Part shown: positions 5,456-6,773 of the stretch, piece by piece | How the letters are laid out: each line of letters opens with the position of its first letter | Numbering within the stretch: position 1 is the stretch's first letter | Assembly: GCA_017997315.1 (NCBI GenBank) | Contig: JAGOFF010000124.1 | Location: forward strand, 1 to 6,773 | Direction of reading: 5' to 3' | Length of the DNA stretch: 6,773 nt | DNA from: Clostridia bacterium | GTDB taxonomy: Bacteria > Bacillota > Clostridia > Saccharofermentanales > UBA5734 | The notes under the pieces: model-generated | What the model was told of the DNA's origin: nothing | The model's database searches: none | What the model saw: the letters and a program-made list of their open reading frames with translations, nothing else | Made by a program: the position numbers and the translations under genes

Positions 5456-6088
5456 ATGGCAGCGATGGAGAACGGGCGTCCGCAGGAAGAGAGACTCGGC
5501 TTTTTTGTCGCCTCCAGCGACCGTGACATCATGTCGCAGGTCGGCGAACTGCTTCGGCGCAAGGGGTGTCTGGGATTTGCCGATACCGCGGGTCGCATGC
5601 ACTATCTGGTCGACGGGCGCAAAGGATCGGAGTTCGCGGCGCGCAACATCCTGGACACCGCGGGGTATGCGCTCCGTCTGGACGGGGAGAAGCGGCGCTT
5701 GATCGACCCGGTGCTGGAACAGGCGATCCAACGTGCGCTGCAGGAGGCCGGCGTTCCTCCCCATCTCAAGGGTTACCGGTATTTCCGCATGATGATCGAA
5801 CTCTCGATCCGGGAGGGCATCGAACCCTGGCCGGTGAGCAAGAGCCTGTATCCTGCGGCGGCCACATACTTCCGCACGACCCCCCGTCGGATCGAGCGCG
5901 ACCTACGTTATTGCATCCGGTTGTCCGGCGAGACCCTGCGCGTGATGACCAACAGCATGGCGATCAACGCGCTGCGGGAACAGACGATCCGGCTGGCGGG
6001 GATCATGACGGAGGAGGGGGCTGCGGACCCGGAGGGTCCGCGAGGCGGTATGCTGGTGGCCGATATGCCGGTCGGCCGCATCCCATGA
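5456..6088 (+). CDS. Orphan protein with Spo0A C-terminal DNA-binding domain
   Basis: This 210-residue protein is probably a DNA-binding regulator. Residues about 99-185 match the sporulation regulator Spo0A's C-terminal domain: GVPPHLKGYRYFRMMIEL (99-116), SKSLYPAAATYFRTTPRRIERDLRYCIRL (from 128) with the recognition helix near TTPRRIERDLRYCI, then MTNSMAINALREQTIRLAG. The N-terminus is not a normal receiver. It opens like one (LGFFVASSDRDIMSQVGELLRRKG, 14-37, with Asp22 and Asp24), but only about 85 residues precede the DNA-binding part. I see no phospho-acceptor Asp in a DxxxP context and no conserved Lys. Activity may therefore not depend on phosphorylation (inference). The start could be 5456 or the ATG at 5465; the G-rich ribosome binding site (5445-5455) fits both. 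It is not Spo0A itself but a paralogue type. Target genes are unknown. Confidence 0.82.
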   Translation: MAAMENGRPQEERLGFFVASSDRDIMSQVGELLRRKGCLGFADTAGRMHYLVDGRKGSEFAARNILDTAGYALRLDGEKRRLIDPVLEQAIQRALQEAGVPPHLKGYRYFRMMIELSIREGIEPWPVSKSLYPAAATYFRTTPRRIERDLRYCIRLSGETLRVMTNSMAINALREQTIRLAGIMTEEGAADPEGPRGGMLVADMPVGRIP

Positions 6089-6115
6089 TATCGGGGGGGC
6101 AGGGGATGGAAATGT

Positions 6116-6147
6116 AAAAAAAGAACCCCCGGTCAAACCGGGGGTTC
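6116..6147 (-). terminator. Intrinsic terminator of the HU gene
   Basis: An 11-base-pair GC-rich stem (GAACCCCCGGT at 6123-6133 with ACCGGGGGTTC at 6137-6147) closes on a three-base loop. On the minus strand it is followed directly by seven U residues (6122-6116), the classic rho-independent form, 13 bases past the HU stop codon. On the plus strand there is no U tract after the stem, so it would act weakly, if at all, on the Spo0A-like transcript. Confidence 0.92.
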
Positions 6148-6160
6148 GGGATCGCGGGAG

Positions 6161-6436
6161 TTACTTGTTGACTTTTTCCTTGAGCCCCTTGCCGGCTTTG
6201 AAAACCGGTGCTTTGGACTCGGGGATGTTCATGGCCTTCTTGGTGCTCGGATTGCGGCCAATCCTTGCAGCGCGCTTTTTTACCTCAAAGGTGCCGAAAC
6301 CGACCAGTACGACCTTGTCACCCTTCATCAGGGTCTTTGTCACCGTGTCAAGAAACGCGTTCACGGCGGCTTCGCTGTCCTTCTTGCTGATCTTCGTTGC
6401 TTTTGCGACGGCATCGACCATCTCGGATTTGTTCAT
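6161..6436 (-). CDS. hup: HU-family histone-like DNA-binding protein
   Basis: This 91-residue protein is the nucleoid protein HU, which binds and bends DNA as a dimer. It runs full length: the helical N-terminal dimerisation part (NKSEMVDAVAKATKISKKDSEAAV), the GFGTFEVKKRAAR segment at about 47-59, and the beta-arm motif IGRNPSTKKAMNIPESK with the DNA-intercalating Pro in the RNP motif. The tail PVFKAGKGLKEKVNK is standard. The ATG at 6436 has a full AAGGAGG (6443-6449) six bases upstream. It is a single-gene unit with its own promoter (6472-6501) and intrinsic terminator, which fits the high expression expected of HU. The residue after the RNPxT motif is Lys rather than the usual Gly. Confidence 0.97.
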   Translation of the reverse strand: MNKSEMVDAVAKATKISKKDSEAAVNAFLDTVTKTLMKGDKVVLVGFGTFEVKKRAARIGRNPSTKKAMNIPESKAPVFKAGKGLKEKVNK

Positions 6437-6471
6437 GTCAAGCCTCCTTACATAGGATGGATTTCACGCTT

Positions 6472-6501
6472 ATTATGATATCTATTTTCTTTAGCTGTCA
6501 A
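6472..6501 (-). promoter_or_regulatory. Promoter of the HU gene
   Basis: On the minus strand a perfect TTGACA (6501-6496) and CATAAT (6477-6472, five of six matches) are separated by 18 bases, within an A/T-rich stretch. Transcription would start near 6465, giving a leader of about 29 bases that contains the strong ribosome binding site. Confidence 0.75.
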
Positions 6502-6573
6502 TACCGAAGAACCGGAAACGGGCTTATTTCTAAGCTTTATGGGATTCTTCACAAAAACCGCGTGTAAAAACCG

Positions 6574-6579
6574 TATAAT
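6574..6579 (+). promoter_or_regulatory. Candidate -10 box for the fumarate hydratase alpha gene
   Basis: A perfect TATAAT lies about 48 bases before the start codon. The nearest -35-like hexamer, TTCACA (6548-6553), is 20 bases away, which is too far for normal spacing. The octamer AAAAACCG occurs twice just upstream (6553-6560 and 6566-6573), the second abutting the -10 box. A 5-base-pair hairpin (AGACC at 6589-6593, GGTCT at 6597-6601) would lie at the very start of the transcript. Confidence 0.45.
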
Positions 6580-6626
6580 GAGCGAACAAGACCTTTGGTC
6601 TGAATACCAACACCGGGGGCATTTGA

Positions 6627-6773
6627 ATGACACAAGCGGATACAGCAGGCCGGAAGATCGATGTCGAGCGGATCCGGGACACCGTCGCGCGGCTGTGCGT
6701 CGAGGCGAACACCCGGCTGCCAGCGGATGTTCGGGCAGCGCTGGAAACGGCGTCGGCCGGGGAAGAGTCGCCT
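6627..6773 (+). CDS. Class I fumarate hydratase (or tartrate dehydratase) alpha subunit, N-terminal fragment
   Basis: Only the first 49 codons are present; the frame is open to the right edge. The residues VERIRDTVARLCVEANTRLP followed by ADVRAALETASAGEESP match the N-terminus of the alpha subunit of two-subunit, oxygen-sensitive [4Fe-4S] fumarate hydratases, where an LCxEAN...LPxDV...EESP pattern is characteristic. L(+)-tartrate dehydratase alpha subunits share this fold and cannot be excluded from a fragment. The start is well defined because an in-frame TGA directly precedes the ATG. The ribosome binding site is weak (a run of G at 6615-6619). In such organisms the enzyme interconverts fumarate and malate, and the beta subunit gene usually follows. 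Confidence 0.85.
   Translation, partial: MTQADTAGRKIDVERIRDTVARLCVEANTRLPADVRAALETASAGEESP

Noticed and set aside
5501..5512. Sequence resembling a Spo0A box (TTTGTCGCC)
   Set aside because: It matches TTTGTCGAA in only seven of nine bases and lies inside the coding sequence of the Spo0A-like gene, encoding its first strand.
6123..6147. Bidirectional action of the GC-rich hairpin as terminator for the Spo0A-like gene
   Set aside because: The plus strand has no U tract after the stem (it reads GGGATCGCGGG), so only minus-strand termination is supported.
6165..6455. Open frame of 96 codons on the plus strand opposite the HU gene
   Set aside because: It lies entirely over a well-defined HU gene with its own ribosome binding site, promoter and terminator on the other strand.

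Overview
The window is high-GC DNA with strong Shine-Dalgarno sites, sigma-A-type promoters (TTGACA/TATAAT) and a firmicute gene set: a Spo0A-type DNA-binding domain, a lipoprotein cyclophilin, a Feo operon with a FeoB-associated Cys-rich protein and a DtxR-type regulator, HU, and a class I fumarase alpha subunit. This suggests a high-GC anaerobic member of the Clostridia, possibly an uncultured Oscillospiraceae-like lineage. That placement is inference from gene content only.

Layout. Positions 1-984 (minus) hold an RluA-type 23S rRNA pseudouridine synthase whose last codons appear frameshifted at a run of eight A residues (coding strand). From a divergent intergenic region, a secreted lipoprotein peptidyl-prolyl isomerase reads rightward (1119-1835). 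It converges on the Feo operon, which reads leftward from a consensus promoter at about 4902-4929: feoA, feoB, a small Cys-rich membrane protein, then a DtxR-family regulator (down to 1861). Two of the junctions are 4-base GTGA overlaps and the third is a 15-base gap carrying a ribosome binding site, so the four genes look like one translationally coupled unit. A perfect 9+4+9 palindrome overlaps the -10 box and the predicted start site of this promoter and is the obvious operator for the encoded regulator. The right part holds a two-helix membrane protein of unknown function (4985-5380), an orphan Spo0A C-terminal-domain protein with a non-canonical N-terminus (5456-6088), an HU gene on the minus strand (6161-6436) with its own promoter and intrinsic terminator, and the first 49 codons of a class I fumarate hydratase alpha subunit (6627 to the right edge).

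How it works together. The core is a self-contained ferrous-iron uptake module: FeoB is the GTP-gated Fe(II) permease, FeoA its small SH3-like partner, the Cys-rich protein a lineage-specific accessory, and the distal DtxR-like protein, which carries Cys/Glu/His metal ligands of the iron type, closes a feedback loop on the operon promoter. FeoB has an unusually His-rich cytosolic linker. The other genes are ordinary housekeeping genes apart from the Spo0A-like protein. No RNA gene, CRISPR array, insertion sequence or prophage piece is visible, and no intergenic stretch exceeds about 190 bases.
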